Below, piece by piece: positions 1-8,961 of a stretch of DNA of 64,000 nt. A program made the translations under genes and the position numbers. Origin of the DNA: CBDCDJ01 sp965215355 (lineage in GTDB: Bacteria > Deinococcota > Deinococci > Deinococcales > Trueperaceae); assembly GCA_965215355.1 (NCBI GenBank), contig CBDCDJ010000007.1, forward strand, positions 1-64,000, read 5' to 3'. Position 1 is the stretch's first letter; every line of letters begins with the position of its first letter. The notes beneath the pieces are model-generated. The model was given only the letters and a program-made list of their open reading frames with translations. It had not been told where the DNA came from and did no database searches.

Positions 1-212
1 ACAGGTAGTCGAAGACTTTGCGCGAGTTGGTGTGGAAGATGTGCGGCCGTAGCGGTGGACGAGGATGCCTGCGTCGTTGTAGTGGTCGAAAGCGTTGCCC
101 GCGACGTGGTTGCGCTTGTCGATGACGAGACTTTTTTACCCAGCTGGGTCGCCAAACGCTCGGCGAGCACGCTACCGGCAAAACCCGCGCCGACAATCAG
201 ATAGTCAAACAT
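1..212 (-). CDS. glf: UDP-galactopyranose mutase, N-terminal part, frameshifted and cut by window edge
   Basis: Reading leftward from the ATG at 212 gives MFDYLIVGAGFAGSVLAERL, the FAD-binding GxGxxG start of UDP-galactopyranose mutase, followed in shifted frames by VIDKRNHVAGNAFDHYND and HIFHTN, both hallmarks of Glf. The enzyme interconverts UDP-galactopyranose and UDP-galactofuranose for cell-surface glycans. Two one-base deletions are visible: one C is missing after the lysine run near 130, and one C is missing in the Tyr-Gly-Pro-His stretch near 45. The conserved protein resumes immediately after each, so sequencing error is more likely than decay. The gene continues beyond position 1. 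It is the last visible gene of a glycosylation operon. Confidence 0.8.
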   Translation of the reverse strand, partial: MFDYLIVGAGFAGSVLAERLATQLGKKVSSSTSATTSRATLSTTTTTQASSSTATAAHLPHQLAQSLRLP

Positions 213-230
213 GGTTTTCCTCTTTTCTGG

Positions 231-560
231 TCATGTCTGCGGGTTGCGCCCGCGGTAGTGGGCGTTCCAGGTTTAGGGCTACTGACCTGCTGCACCGTCA
301 GCGTTGTCCGGTGGGGGTTGTGCAAGGCGTGGTACACGTCCGCCGGGACGAGCAGCGCGTCGCCTGTGTCCAGGTCGACGTGCTCGTCACCGACTTCGGC
401 CCGCCCGCGGCCCGCCAGGACCGTCCAGACGTGTTCGGTTTCCGCGTGGCGGTGGGCCGGCAGACCCTGGCCCGGGGCGAAGCTGTAGGGCTTCCAGACA
501 CAGCGACGCACCCACCGAAAGCGTGCGGTGCGTGAAGTTGTCGGGTTTTGTCGGTACGTA
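231..560 (-). pseudogene. Single-domain cupin protein (frameshifted)
   Basis: The readable core contains SFAPGQGLPAHRHAETEHVW, then a Gly-Asp-Ala-Leu-Leu-Val-Pro stretch and VYHALHNPH. These are the two cupin motifs with metal-binding His and Glu residues, as in small sugar-isomerase-like cupins. Restoring one C near 265 gives the tail WNAHYRGRNPQT followed by TGA at 233-231, a natural end just before glf. The start is not clear because further frame breaks occur near 500-560. The exact substrate cannot be inferred. Its place between glf and a GH1-like gene suggests a role in nucleotide-sugar or glycan metabolism. The break is probably a sequencing artefact. Confidence 0.6.
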
Positions 561-569
561 TGCAGGAGA

Positions 570-1798
570 CTTACTTTCGGTGGCGACGCGGAGGCGACGC
601 CCGGGCGGTTGGGGGGCTCGAGCGTTTGAGCCAACGCGTGCGCCGGTAGGTTGTTTGGGTCAAGTTCTTTCTGCGCCGCTCGCAACGCCGTTTCTACATC
701 CGGACTTAGCACCCGCCGCAAACAGCCGTCCTCGTCCGGCGTCACGTCGAACACGCCGCCGTCGAAGAAAGCGGTCGGGTCCTCCCAGTCGGGCGAGGTG
801 ATAACCGGGTACAGACACACCCCTTGCAGGTCGACGCCCGCCGCGTGCGCGGCTTTCGCCTCAAGGGTGAGCCGCTCGAGCCAGCTTGCCCGCTGTGGGC
901 CGACGCGCCGTCTCGGCCACAAAGAGCGGGCCGCCGTAGCGCTGTTGCAAGGCCAGAGTTGTTCGTGCAGGGGCAACCAGCGGTCGTCGTCCGGGCTGAA
1001 AAAGCGTTGCGGCTCTTCCGGTGTGGGCACGGTCCACTGGTTGCACGCGTAGTAGTTCAGGCCGACAACGCCCAGGTGCCGCCGCGAGCCGCCCAGCTCG
1101 GGCTCGAGCCTTCCTGCGAGCAAGTCGAAGGCCTCGAACACGACGTGCTCGTTGAAAAAGGCTGCGCCCTCGGCCAGGTCGGGCCGACCGGCGGGCGCGT
1201 GCTGCCGCACGAGCGGGTCGACGCTCAGAGCGACCGCGTCGGGGTCGACCCGCCAGACGGCGTTCATACCCTGGACGGCCGCGCGCACGAGTTGGCGTTT
1301 GAGGTCGCCGCCCCGCCCGCGCCCGAACGGGCCATGTAGCCGACCTCGCCCCGGCCCAGGCGTAGTAAGAGATTTCGTTGACGGGCGTAATGTAGAGGGG
1401 CCCCGCCGTCTCCTCGCGCAGCACTCGGCAACCTCGCCGCAGTAACGCGCGAAGCGCTCGACAAAGAGGTTCGAAAAAGGCGCTACGTCGTCCGGGTAAC
1501 CGTAGTGCATCAGGTCCCACAGCTGCGTGACGCCCGCCGCGCGGCCCGCCCGCGCCAAACGCCTCACCTCGGCCAGGTCCAGGCGGCCGCCCCGGTCGAC
1601 CGTCGGCCAGCGCACCGCCTCGCGCACCGCTTGAGCCCCAAGCGGCGGCACAGCCGGTAGTCGGTCTCGAGCTGAGTAGCGTGACCGTCGCCGCGACGAG
1701 GTCGAGCCGCCGCCCTCCGGCGTGACGTGCTGCGAACACTCGAAACCACCTGTGAAAAACGAACCGAAAAGCCAACCAGAAGGTTTGTCAGGCGACAC
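570..1798 (-). pseudogene. GH1-like glycoside hydrolase family protein, frameshifted paralogue of the gene at 7411-8535
   Basis: Segments in several minus frames match the intact gene at 7411-8535: FFTGGFECSQHVTPEGG at the start, QLWDLMHYGYPDDVAPFSNL, TPVNEISYYAWAG with the putative acid/base Glu, and VVGLNYYACNQW. At least four one-base shifts break the reading frame. The GTG at 1798 overlaps the corrected end of the upstream glycosyltransferase, as expected inside an operon. The fold is the (beta/alpha)8 barrel of clan GH-A. In glycan-synthesis clusters such proteins are often annotated as family 1 glycosylhydrolases, but their activity is unproven. The coordinates of the 3' end are approximate. 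Confidence 0.65.
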
Positions 1799-2953
1799 CG
1801 CCGCTCCTGGTCCTCTAACGCCAAATGTCGCAGTTCGTGCGCCATCGCGGCGGCGATTGCGTCCCAGCTGTACCGTGTCAGCAACCCTTCCGCCCGTTCG
1901 TAACGTTGCGCCTCGCCTCCCGGCCTTCAGCGAGGGCCGCCTCGACCGCCTGCAAAAACGCCGCCGGCGTCGCGCCGACGCGCACGACCTCGCCGTACAA
2001 GTCGACCACGTCGGGCAGCGGCGTCGACACGACCGGCTTGCCCGCGGCCAGGTATTCCAACGTCTTCGTCGGGCTCAAAAACTTGGTCGCCTCGGTTAAA
2101 GCGAAGGGGATCATCGCCACGTCGAAGTGGGCCGAGTAGCTGGGCAAGTCCGCGTAGGCCTTCATGCCGAGGTAGTGCAGGTTCGGCGCTTGCGGCAGGT
2201 CGCAAGGGTCGATTTTGACGACCGGGCCGAGCATGACTATTTGCCAGTCGGTGGCGTTTGACGGCCAAATACTCGAGCAGGCCTAAGTCCAATCCGCTCG
2301 TCGATAACCCCGAAGTAACCCAGAACAGGACCGCTGATGTCCCCTAAGTCTTCGGGACGCTTTACGTCTGACTGGATCGCCTTTTCAAAGTGCGCCTCGT
2401 CGACGCCGCTCGGGAAACAGGTGGAGGTTGGCGTTTTTTCCCTACACGGGGCGCGCCACAGGCTCGGGCGCCGCCGGCGAAAACGAGGGTCGGCGCGTGT
2501 CAAGAGGGGCGTCGGCCCGCTTCAGCAGCCCCGCGGGCGCGTCCTTGAAGGTGCTGAGTTCGTCCAATCACGTCGTAGACAGACGCCCGTGTGTGGTAGA
2601 GAAGAAGCGAAGGGCAAGCGCCATCGGCGTGTAGAACCACAGCAGCGGATTCACCACGCCCTTCTTGCTTCCAAAAAGCCGCGCAGCAGCTTCATGTACG
2701 CGCCTTGCGTGGCCGGGTCGCCGTGGCCTAGCCAGCGGTGCGCCTTGGCGGGCTGCACGAGCCGCACCACGCGCACGTTGTCAGCGCCCCGACCTGCAAA
2801 GTGATGCAGGTGTTCCCCGTAAGAGTCTGTGTTGGTGACCGGCTCCTCGACGAAAAAGACTCGAGCGTCCTCGGACAAGCGCGACAGCAGGTGTTGCGGC
2901 CGCTGCCACACGAAGTCCCAACGCAAATGACTGAAACAGACGATGTCTTGCAC
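1788..2953 (-). pseudogene. GT4-type glycosyltransferase (frameshifted)
   Basis: The GTG at 2953 follows AAAGGGGGGAAC and begins a protein with CFSHLRWDFVWQRPQHLLSR, a start typical of glycosyltransferases linked to glf. Later pieces in other frames include LFPSGVDEAHFEKA, YFGVIDERIGL, LHYLGMKAYADLPSY and PTKTLEYLAAGKPVVSTPLP. The last is the donor-binding region with the conserved Glu. The pieces are in the correct order for one protein of about 385 residues, broken by several one-base shifts. Corrected, it ends with TGA at 1790-1788, overlapping the next gene. It should transfer a sugar from a nucleotide donor at the cytoplasmic face of the membrane. Confidence 0.7.
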
Positions 2954-2964
2954 GTTCCCCCCTT

Positions 2965-4122
2965 TTAGTCGCTGCCGACTGCCAAAACTTCCGCCGAAAC
3001 CGCTTCGGTCGCTGCCGTGTCGAACAGTACCGTGTCGAACAGGTTTTCCCACTGACGAGTGACGACGGCCGCGCTGTAGTGACCCGCGACCTTGCGGCGG
3101 AGCGCGTCGCCCATCCGGCGGCGCAACTCGGGCGCGTCGGCGAGGCGGCGCATGGCGGCGGCGGTCGCCTCCGGGTCGTCGTAAGGCACGAACAACCCCG
3201 TTTCCCGGTTGGTCAATTGCTCCAACACCCCGTTGTCCGGCGTGGCGACGACGGCTAAGCGAGCTGCCCCCGCCTCGGCGACGACGTGGGGCATTCCCTC
3301 GCCTTTGGAGAGCCACACGAGCGCGTCCAAACCCGTCAACAGGCGCGGCACGTCGTCGCGGTCACCCAAAAAGGTTAGCACCTCGTCCAGACCGAATTGC
3401 CGCGCCAACGCACGAAGTTCGTCCGCGTATTCGGGCATAAAGGCGTCCGGCCCGCCGACGACGACGAAGCGTGCCGCGGGATGCGTCGCACTCACGAGCG
3501 CCGCCGCTTCTAAAAACACCTCGACCCGCTTTTTGCGGTCGAGCCGCCCGACGAGGCCGAAGACGGGCGCGTCCTCAGGAACACCCCAGGCGCGCCGCAC
3601 GGGCTCGCGGCAGCGCGGGTCGAACTCGCTCAGGTCGACCATCGAGGGAATAGTCAGGGCGTGGTGTGCGCGTCCCGGCATCCTCGCCGCCGCCGCGTCA
3701 CGGATGCTTCGGCACACGCCGACGTAACGAGCGGTGAGGTGTTTCGGCCCGCGCTGCGCCTCTTCGACCAGGCCGCCATGCTCGAGCAGCGGCGGCCGCA
3801 GGCTGGGCTCGAGCCGTTCCAGCGCCGGAACCACGTCGGGCACGGCCTGGGTGGCGACGACGAGGTCGTAGCTGGGCAGCAGGCCCGCCAGATAGCTCAC
3901 CGTGTCCTCGAACGACAGCGTGTAGGGCGTGCGGTCGACCGGGACGCCCAGCGCTTCGAGTTGCGCGTGCGTCTGCTCGGGCATTCCCTCTTTGCGAAAG
4001 CAGGCGACGACCGAGAGCCGGTACCGCTTCGGGTCGAGGTGCTTGGCGAGAAGCCGCACCTCGGTCTCCTCGCCGCCGACGACGAGCCAGTTGAACACGA
4101 ACAAGACGCGTTTAGGCGGCAC
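2965..4122 (-). CDS. GT4-family glycosyltransferase
   Basis: This 385-residue protein has the GT-B double Rossmann layout. The N-terminal acceptor domain begins KRVLFVFNWLVVGGEE and the C-terminal donor domain has FGLVGRLDRKKRVEVFLEAA and EGMPHVVAEAGA, the E-x7-E nucleotide-sugar motif. I chose the GTG at 4122, which overlaps the TAA of the upstream dehydrogenase by 11 bases. A start at 4161 would add residues that look like read-through of the neighbour. It is co-transcribed with the other surface-glycan genes. The donor and acceptor sugars cannot be read from the sequence. Confidence 0.85.
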   Translation of the reverse strand: MPPKRVLFVFNWLVVGGEETEVRLLAKHLDPKRYRLSVVACFRKEGMPEQTHAQLEALGVPVDRTPYTLSFEDTVSYLAGLLPSYDLVVATQAVPDVVPALERLEPSLRPPLLEHGGLVEEAQRGPKHLTARYVGVCRSIRDAAAARMPGRAHHALTIPSMVDLSEFDPRCREPVRRAWGVPEDAPVFGLVGRLDRKKRVEVFLEAAALVSATHPAARFVVVGGPDAFMPEYADELRALARQFGLDEVLTFLGDRDDVPRLLTGLDALVWLSKGEGMPHVVAEAGAARLAVVATPDNGVLEQLTNRETGLFVPYDDPEATAAAMRRLADAPELRRRMGDALRRKVAGHYSAAVVTRQWENLFDTVLFDTAATEAVSAEVLAVGSD

Positions 4123-5287
4123 GGTTCGCCTTCCTGTCCACCTTGACCCTGTCCACTTCAAACACAGCCTGGATGACCTCGGGCCGGTACTGTGCGGACA
4201 AGTGGGCGAGAAAGGCGGGCGCGTCCTCGAGCGGCACGACGTCGGTTATCACGTGCTCTCTCACGAGCTTGCCGTGGGCTTGCAGCAGCTCCAAGGTTGC
4301 CAGCGACAGGCGGCGCTGGTCCCAGTGGCTCAAACCCCGCGGCAACCGCCCGATCTGAGCGCAACGGATAGTCAAGCTGTTGTGGTGAAACGCACGGCCT
4401 AACTGCAGCGCCTCGGCCCCGCCCTGGTAAAAAGCGAGGTCGACGACGGTGCCTTGCGGCTTGAGCGCGCGCAGGGCGGTGTCTAAACTCGTCGGGTAGG
4501 GACTCGTCTGAAAGCAAACGTCCGCCCCGCGGCCCTGAGCGGAATGCCAGCGCGCTTTGACGAACAGGGCGGCGTCATCGACCCTCGTGTCGACGGGCGT
4601 GAATCCAAGGGCGGCGGCCGCCTTTAGGCGTGGCGCACTCGAGTTTGCCAGCACGACTTCGGCCGCCCCGTAGTGCCGCGCGAACAAACCCGTCAGCAGG
4701 CCCACCACGCCGCCGCCCATGACCAGCACCCGCGCCCCCGCCACCCCGTCGCCCAAGCTTTTGACATTCGGGCCGAACAGGTCGTGCGCGGCGTGGAGCA
4801 GGGCGTTGGCGCAAATCGGCCCCATCTGGCCCACATAGATGCCGAGGACGGGTTCGAAGCTGTCGGGCAGCTTGACATAAAAGTCGGTTTCGGGGTTCAG
4901 GGTGTGGCCGGTCTTGTGGCCGTAGGTCGCGGCGACGAGCGCGCCCCTGCTCAGCGCCGGTGAGCAGCTCTCGACAACCCGCCCGACCTCCATGTAGCCC
5001 AAAAACGGCTTCGGCAAGCGCTCGCTCGGCTCGCCCTCGACGAACAGGCCGTAGTCGTCGTCCCAGCGGGCGCTCAGGTAAGGGTTCGTGCCCCGGAAAA
5101 AGGTGAGTTCGGTGCCGGTGGACAAGCCGGTGTAAATCGTGTCAACCCGCGCTTGGCCCGCTGGCGGCGGCCCCTCGACATACTCGAAAAAGTACGCCCG
5201 CCCCGGCCCTTGAACGCCGAGCGAGCGCACCGTGCGCTCGCTCGGCGACTCGGTTCTCGGTTGTTCGGTGACTGACGGCTCAGACAT
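4112..5287 (-). CDS. Zinc-type (MDR) alcohol dehydrogenase family oxidoreductase
   Basis: The 391-residue protein belongs to the medium-chain dehydrogenase/reductase superfamily. It shows a GroES-like N-terminal half (TGLSTGTELTFFRG) and a Rossmann half with VLVMGGGVVGLLTGLF for NAD(P) binding. The classical GHE zinc motif of alcohol dehydrogenases is not visible, so catalytic zinc may be absent. It overlaps the upstream Gfo/Idh/MocA gene by 8 bases and the downstream glycosyltransferase by 11, so translation is probably coupled. Pairs of MDR and Gfo/Idh proteins often modify sugars or inositols in glycan clusters. That role is inferred from position only. Confidence 0.8.
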   Translation of the reverse strand: MSEPSVTEQPRTESPSERTVRSLGVQGPGRAYFFEYVEGPPPAGQARVDTIYTGLSTGTELTFFRGTNPYLSARWDDDYGLFVEGEPSERLPKPFLGYMEVGRVVESCSPALSRGALVAATYGHKTGHTLNPETDFYVKLPDSFEPVLGIYVGQMGPICANALLHAAHDLFGPNVKSLGDGVAGARVLVMGGGVVGLLTGLFARHYGAAEVVLANSSAPRLKAAAALGFTPVDTRVDDAALFVKARWHSAQGRGADVCFQTSPYPTSLDTALRALKPQGTVVDLAFYQGGAEALQLGRAFHHNSLTIRCAQIGRLPRGLSHWDQRRLSLATLELLQAHGKLVREHVITDVVPLEDAPAFLAHLSAQYRPEVIQAVFEVDRVKVDRKANRAA

Positions 5288-6320
5288 GAGCGGCCCCGAC
5301 TTTTGACGGCCCAGCTTCTAACGGTTCAGCTTCTAACAACTCAGCTTCAGAAGCCTCGTCGAGATGCAGCGGGCGGCATTCCTTGGCCGAGCGCGCCGCC
5401 GCCGTGACCAGTCGGTGGGTTTTCAAGGCCTCTTCATAAGGCGCGCAGATGCAGTTCACCTCACCCTTTACGGCGTTGATAAACGCGCGGTCTTCGCGCA
5501 CGAACGGGTCGCCTTCAGCCGGTCTCACAGGACGACCGCGCCCGACGTCCACCATCAACTCGTGCTCGCTCAGCTCTACGGCGAGGCGGTCGCCGAACAG
5601 GTGCAGCCCGACGCGGTGCGGCCAACCCAGCAAACAGGTCGAGGCCACCGTGCCGACCGCGCCCGAGGCGAACCTGAGGCTCGCCACGCTCACGTCGAAC
5701 ACGTCAAGGTCAGGAAACTCGGGCCGGTTCACGCGCCCGCCGAGGGCGTAGACCTCGACAACCTCGCCGACGAGGAGCCGGGCTAAGTCGAAGATGTGCG
5801 TGGTTTGCTCGACCATCTGCCCGCCGGACAGCTCGTCCTGGTGCCACCAGGCGGGCGGCGGCGTGGCGTCGAGCCAGTAACCCTGAACGAGCCGTGCGGG
5901 GGTTTCGGCAAGTCGCGCCTGCGCTTCTTCGACCGTGTCGAGGTAGCGCCAGTGGTAGCCGACCGCGGTGACGAGGGACGCACGTTCGACCGCCCTCGCC
6001 ACCCGTTCCGCCGTTTCAAAGTCGACGGCCAACGGTTTCTCCACAAAAAAGGGCAACCCCTGCTCCACGGCGGCCAGCTCGAGCGGTCCGTGAGCGAAGG
6101 GCGGCACGCAAATGTAGAGGGCGTCGAGCGATTCTTCGTCCAACATTTCCCGATAGTCCGCATACGTCTTCGCGCCACAACGCGCGGCTTGCTCTCGAGC
6201 TTTTGTTTCGTCCGGGTCGGCGAAAACGACGACTTTTACGTCCCCGAAGCCCAGCAAATTCCCCAGGTGACGGCTCGCGATGCCCCCGGCACCGATAAAG
6301 CCGACTCTCACTTCGGTCAT
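5280..6320 (-). CDS. Gfo/Idh/MocA family oxidoreductase
   Basis: The 346-residue protein begins MTEVRVGFIGAGGIASRHL, an NAD(P)-binding GxGxxG fingerprint. It carries EKPLAVDFETAERV, the catalytic EKP motif, followed by the C-terminal alpha/beta domain typical of sugar or inositol dehydrogenases. The ATG at 6320 overlaps the previous stop as ATGA, which fixes the start. A longer upstream extension in this frame is a shadow of the preceding gene. The last 25 residues contain repeated Glu-Ala-Glu-Leu-Leu style sequence, a low-complexity tail. It probably oxidises or reduces a sugar ring carbon for the glycan made by this operon. Confidence 0.88.
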   Translation of the reverse strand: MTEVRVGFIGAGGIASRHLGNLLGFGDVKVVVFADPDETKAREQAARCGAKTYADYREMLDEESLDALYICVPPFAHGPLELAAVEQGLPFFVEKPLAVDFETAERVARAVERASLVTAVGYHWRYLDTVEEAQARLAETPARLVQGYWLDATPPPAWWHQDELSGGQMVEQTTHIFDLARLLVGEVVEVYALGGRVNRPEFPDLDVFDVSVASLRFASGAVGTVASTCLLGWPHRVGLHLFGDRLAVELSEHELMVDVGRGRPVRPAEGDPFVREDRAFINAVKGEVNCICAPYEEALKTHRLVTAAARSAKECRPLHLDEASEAELLEAEPLEAGPSKVGAAHV

Positions 6321-7414
6321 AGTCCAGCCTCCCCGACTAGAAGTTGCTCGTAAACGCGCCTCGTCTCCGCCGCCATGCGTTCGGCGCGGTGACAGGCGTG
6401 AAAGTGCGCCCGCCCCGCCGCACCCCAGCGCCGCCGCACCTCCGGCTGGCACAAGGTTTCCAACAGCCCCGCCGCCAGCGCCCCCGCGTCTTCCGGCGCG
6501 ACGAGGCGGCCGGTGACGCCGTTTTGCACGGCGTCGCGAATGCCGCAAACATTTGTCCCGACGACGGGAACGCCTAAAGCCAGCGCCTCGAGCACCACCA
6601 GCGGCAAACCTTCGAACAGCGAAGCCGACGCGAACAGGTCGCTCGCGCCGAGCAAGTCCGGCACGTCGTCGCGGCGGCCCAGAAACAAGACGTTCTCAGC
6701 GACGCCGAGCGCGTCGGCCTGGGCTTTCAGCTCTTCGTCCAAAGGACCCTCGCCCACCAGCGCGAAAACCGCAACGGGGATATCTGCCAGCACTCGGGGC
6801 AGGGCCTCGAGCAAGTACCTGTATCCTTTTTGTTCGGTAAAGCGGCCGACGCTCAGCACGAGGGGCGCGTCTCGGGTGACGCCGAGAGAAGTGCGCACGG
6901 CCTCGCGGGTTCGCTGCGGCGCGGGCTCGAGAATGCCGTTCGGCACGGTGGTCGTTTTTTCACAAGGCACGCTCGCGGCAACATAGCTGTCGGCGGCGCT
7001 TTTCGACACGAAGATAAAGTGGTCGACAGAATTTTCCAAGTCTCGATACGTGACTTTCTGGTGTTCGTCTGTCAGCAAGTAGGGGAGATGTTCGGTGCGC
7101 ACGGTTCGCGCGCCAGCGTTTTTCGCCCCGTACACCGCCTCGTGCCCTTCCCAGCCGATGCCCGCGTGGACGTGGGCGAGTTGGACGCCCCGAGTTGCAA
7201 GTGCCTCGCTCAAACTGTCGCGCTCCATGTTCCAGGCCAGGGTTTCGCAGCCCAGAGTGTGAGCTTGCTCGAGCCAGGTCCCGCCCGCCGCCTCCGGCAC
7301 CACGAACAACATGTCGTAACGGCTGACCAGCTTCCCGGCGAGTGTCAGCATGTGAACGCCCAAACCGGAGGGTTGCAGCGAGTCGGTCACGAGGCAGGTG
7401 CGGGGCAGGCTCAT
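6317..7414 (-). CDS. GT4-family glycosyltransferase
   Basis: This 365-residue GT-B glycosyltransferase has LQPSGLGVHMLTLAGKL near the N terminus, VPNGILEPAP at the interdomain hinge, LSVGRFTEQKGYRYLLEALP and LFEGLPLVVLEALALGVP. The last includes the conserved Glu pair that binds the nucleotide sugar. It starts with ATG at 7414, overlapping the stop of the GH1-like gene by four bases, and it ends overlapping the Gfo/Idh start by four bases. It is a core member of the surface-glycan operon. Sugar specificity is not evident. Confidence 0.88.
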   Translation of the reverse strand: MSLPRTCLVTDSLQPSGLGVHMLTLAGKLVSRYDMLFVVPEAAGGTWLEQAHTLGCETLAWNMERDSLSEALATRGVQLAHVHAGIGWEGHEAVYGAKNAGARTVRTEHLPYLLTDEHQKVTYRDLENSVDHFIFVSKSAADSYVAASVPCEKTTTVPNGILEPAPQRTREAVRTSLGVTRDAPLVLSVGRFTEQKGYRYLLEALPRVLADIPVAVFALVGEGPLDEELKAQADALGVAENVLFLGRRDDVPDLLGASDLFASASLFEGLPLVVLEALALGVPVVGTNVCGIRDAVQNGVTGRLVAPEDAGALAAGLLETLCQPEVRRRWGAAGRAHFHACHRAERMAAETRRVYEQLLVGEAGL

Positions 7415-8535
7415 AGCGCCAACGCCTCAAAGCGTGCCTGCTGCCGCGCCAACTCCTTGGCGAGCGGCGCGTAAACCTCACGCTTGCCGGACGCGTCGGC
7501 GTAGTCGAGCAGGCCGTTGTGGCAGTGGCGGTCGTCGTCCCAACCCGGATGGTTGAGGACGGGGTACCAGCACACCCCGCCGAGGGGCACGCCCAAACTC
7601 TGCGCCGCCGCGACCTCGTCGCAGATGTAGCGCAGCCACGGGGCCCGCGCCTCGGCCTCGGTACCCGTTTCGGCGATAAAGAGGGGCCGCCCGTAGCGCC
7701 GATAGACCTCGCGCAGCAACTCGCGTAGCGGCCGGTAGTGGGGGTCTTGCGGGGTGAGGCGCGGCCCGTCCAGGACCCACTGATTGCTCGGGTAGTAGTT
7801 CAAGCCCAGCACGTCCAGGTAGCCGGGCCGTCCGCCCAGGTCGGGGTTCAGCCGCCCGCAGAGCATGTCCCAGGCCTGGTACTGCGCTCGGCGGTGACCC
7901 TCGGCCGCAGCCACGTCACCTGGGTTCGCCGACGGCGGCGCGATGTGGATGATCGGGTCGGCGTGGACGACGCGCGCGCTCGGCGCGGCCTCCCACACCG
8001 CTTCTATGGCGGCGATGGCGGCACGCACGAGCTGGCATTTGAGCGCGTCGGCTTGACCTACGCAAAACGGGTTGAAGTAGCCCACGCCCCCGGCCCAGGC
8101 CCAAAAGGAAATCTCGTTGACGGGGGAGACCCAGACCGCGCCGTCCGCGCTGTGGTCTTGGATCATCTCGGTCGCCGCTCGAGCGTAGCGCGCAAAGTGT
8201 TCAACAAACTTTAGGCTCAACGGGTCCAAATGGTCCGGATAGCCGTAGTGGCACAGGTCCCACACCACCTGCACGCCAGCGTCTCGAGCGGCAATAAGCA
8301 ACGGCAGGTCCGCGCTGAAGTCCAGGGTGCCGTCCAACCTTTCCGTCCGGTGCCAGCGCAAACCGCTACGGGCCGCACCCATACCCAGACGTTTCAAACG
8401 GCAAAAGTCTTGGTAGGCGAAACGCGCGTGAGCGCTCGTCTCGAGCAAGTCGAGCCGCGCGCCGTCCCGGCGGCGGTGTGCAGAGCACTCGAGTCCGGCG
8501 ACGAAAAAACTATTAAATAAAGGGTTGTCGGTCAC
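7411..8535 (-). CDS. GH1-like glycoside hydrolase family protein
   Basis: This 374-residue protein is a clan GH-A type (beta/alpha)8-barrel relative of family 1 beta-glucosidases. It has WDLCHYGYPDHLDPLS, PVNEISFWAWAGG with the likely acid/base Glu, GLNYYPSNQWV and LFIAETGTEAEA with the likely nucleophile Glu. It is about 70 residues shorter than typical GH1 enzymes and has no signal peptide, so it would act in the cytoplasm. It is the first gene of the leftward operon. A second, frameshifted copy lies at 570-1798, so the two paralogues bracket the cluster. Its role may be glycan synthesis rather than breakdown, but this is unproven. Confidence 0.75.
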   Translation of the reverse strand: MTDNPLFNSFFVAGLECSAHRRRDGARLDLLETSAHARFAYQDFCRLKRLGMGAARSGLRWHRTERLDGTLDFSADLPLLIAARDAGVQVVWDLCHYGYPDHLDPLSLKFVEHFARYARAATEMIQDHSADGAVWVSPVNEISFWAWAGGVGYFNPFCVGQADALKCQLVRAAIAAIEAVWEAAPSARVVHADPIIHIAPPSANPGDVAAAEGHRRAQYQAWDMLCGRLNPDLGGRPGYLDVLGLNYYPSNQWVLDGPRLTPQDPHYRPLRELLREVYRRYGRPLFIAETGTEAEARAPWLRYICDEVAAAQSLGVPLGGVCWYPVLNHPGWDDDRHCHNGLLDYADASGKREVYAPLAKELARQQARFEALAL

Positions 8536-8961
8536 GCCCTTTAGCCTCCCCGGCTCAGGTTGAGTGGACGAGGTGCTGAGAAATCAACACCCTCGACTTC
8601 GACTGTACCTGTCCCCACCACGCCGCACCGTGAGCGGGCGCGAAAAGTCACACCTCAGAGTGTGAGGACCAGTGAGCTTAACGCGTCACGTGGCACGGGG
8701 AAAAGGCGCGCTTGTACTCGTTTGGCGGTACAAGTGTTGAAGGAATTTAGCTTTTTACGAGCCTGTGTGCCAGTTCGAGAGCAACGCTGTAGCCCGTACC
8801 GGTAGGGATGGCAGACAAAGAACGCTAAAAACGGACTCGAGGAAAAGAATAGTAGAGAAGAACTAAGTGCCGAGTGAAAAGTGGCAAGAACTACAAGGCG
8901 TTACTCTCCTTACTGCCCACAACACTCGAGTTCCAACTCAAAACAGTGTGAGAACTCAGGC
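8536..8961. other. 426-base intergenic region, AT-richer, no gene seen
   Basis: No convincing gene is present between the start of the GH1-like gene and the end of selD. It should hold the promoter of the leftward glycan operon and the selD terminator, but I could not assign either with confidence. It contains a short inverted repeat TCACAC/GTGTGA at 8648-8665 and a degenerate copy of the dispersed ACCGAGT-type repeat near 8864-8890. Confidence 0.5.
8864..8890 (+). repeat. Degenerate copy of a dispersed ACCGAGT/GAAAGT intergenic repeat
   Basis: The stretch contains GTGCCGAGTGAAAAGTGG, which resembles the better-preserved copies at 15448-15490 and 35772-35825 (core ACCGAGTAGAAAGT). All three lie immediately next to gene ends or starts. 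Confidence 0.4.

Noticed and set aside
95..1445. Plus-strand open frames opposite the broken glycan genes
   Set aside because: They are antisense shadows in GC-rich DNA. The minus-strand pieces carry recognisable motifs and the plus-strand ones do not.
8648..8665. CRP binding site (TCACAC/GTGTGA)
   Set aside because: The half-sites are in the reverse order to the CRP consensus and the spacing is wrong.
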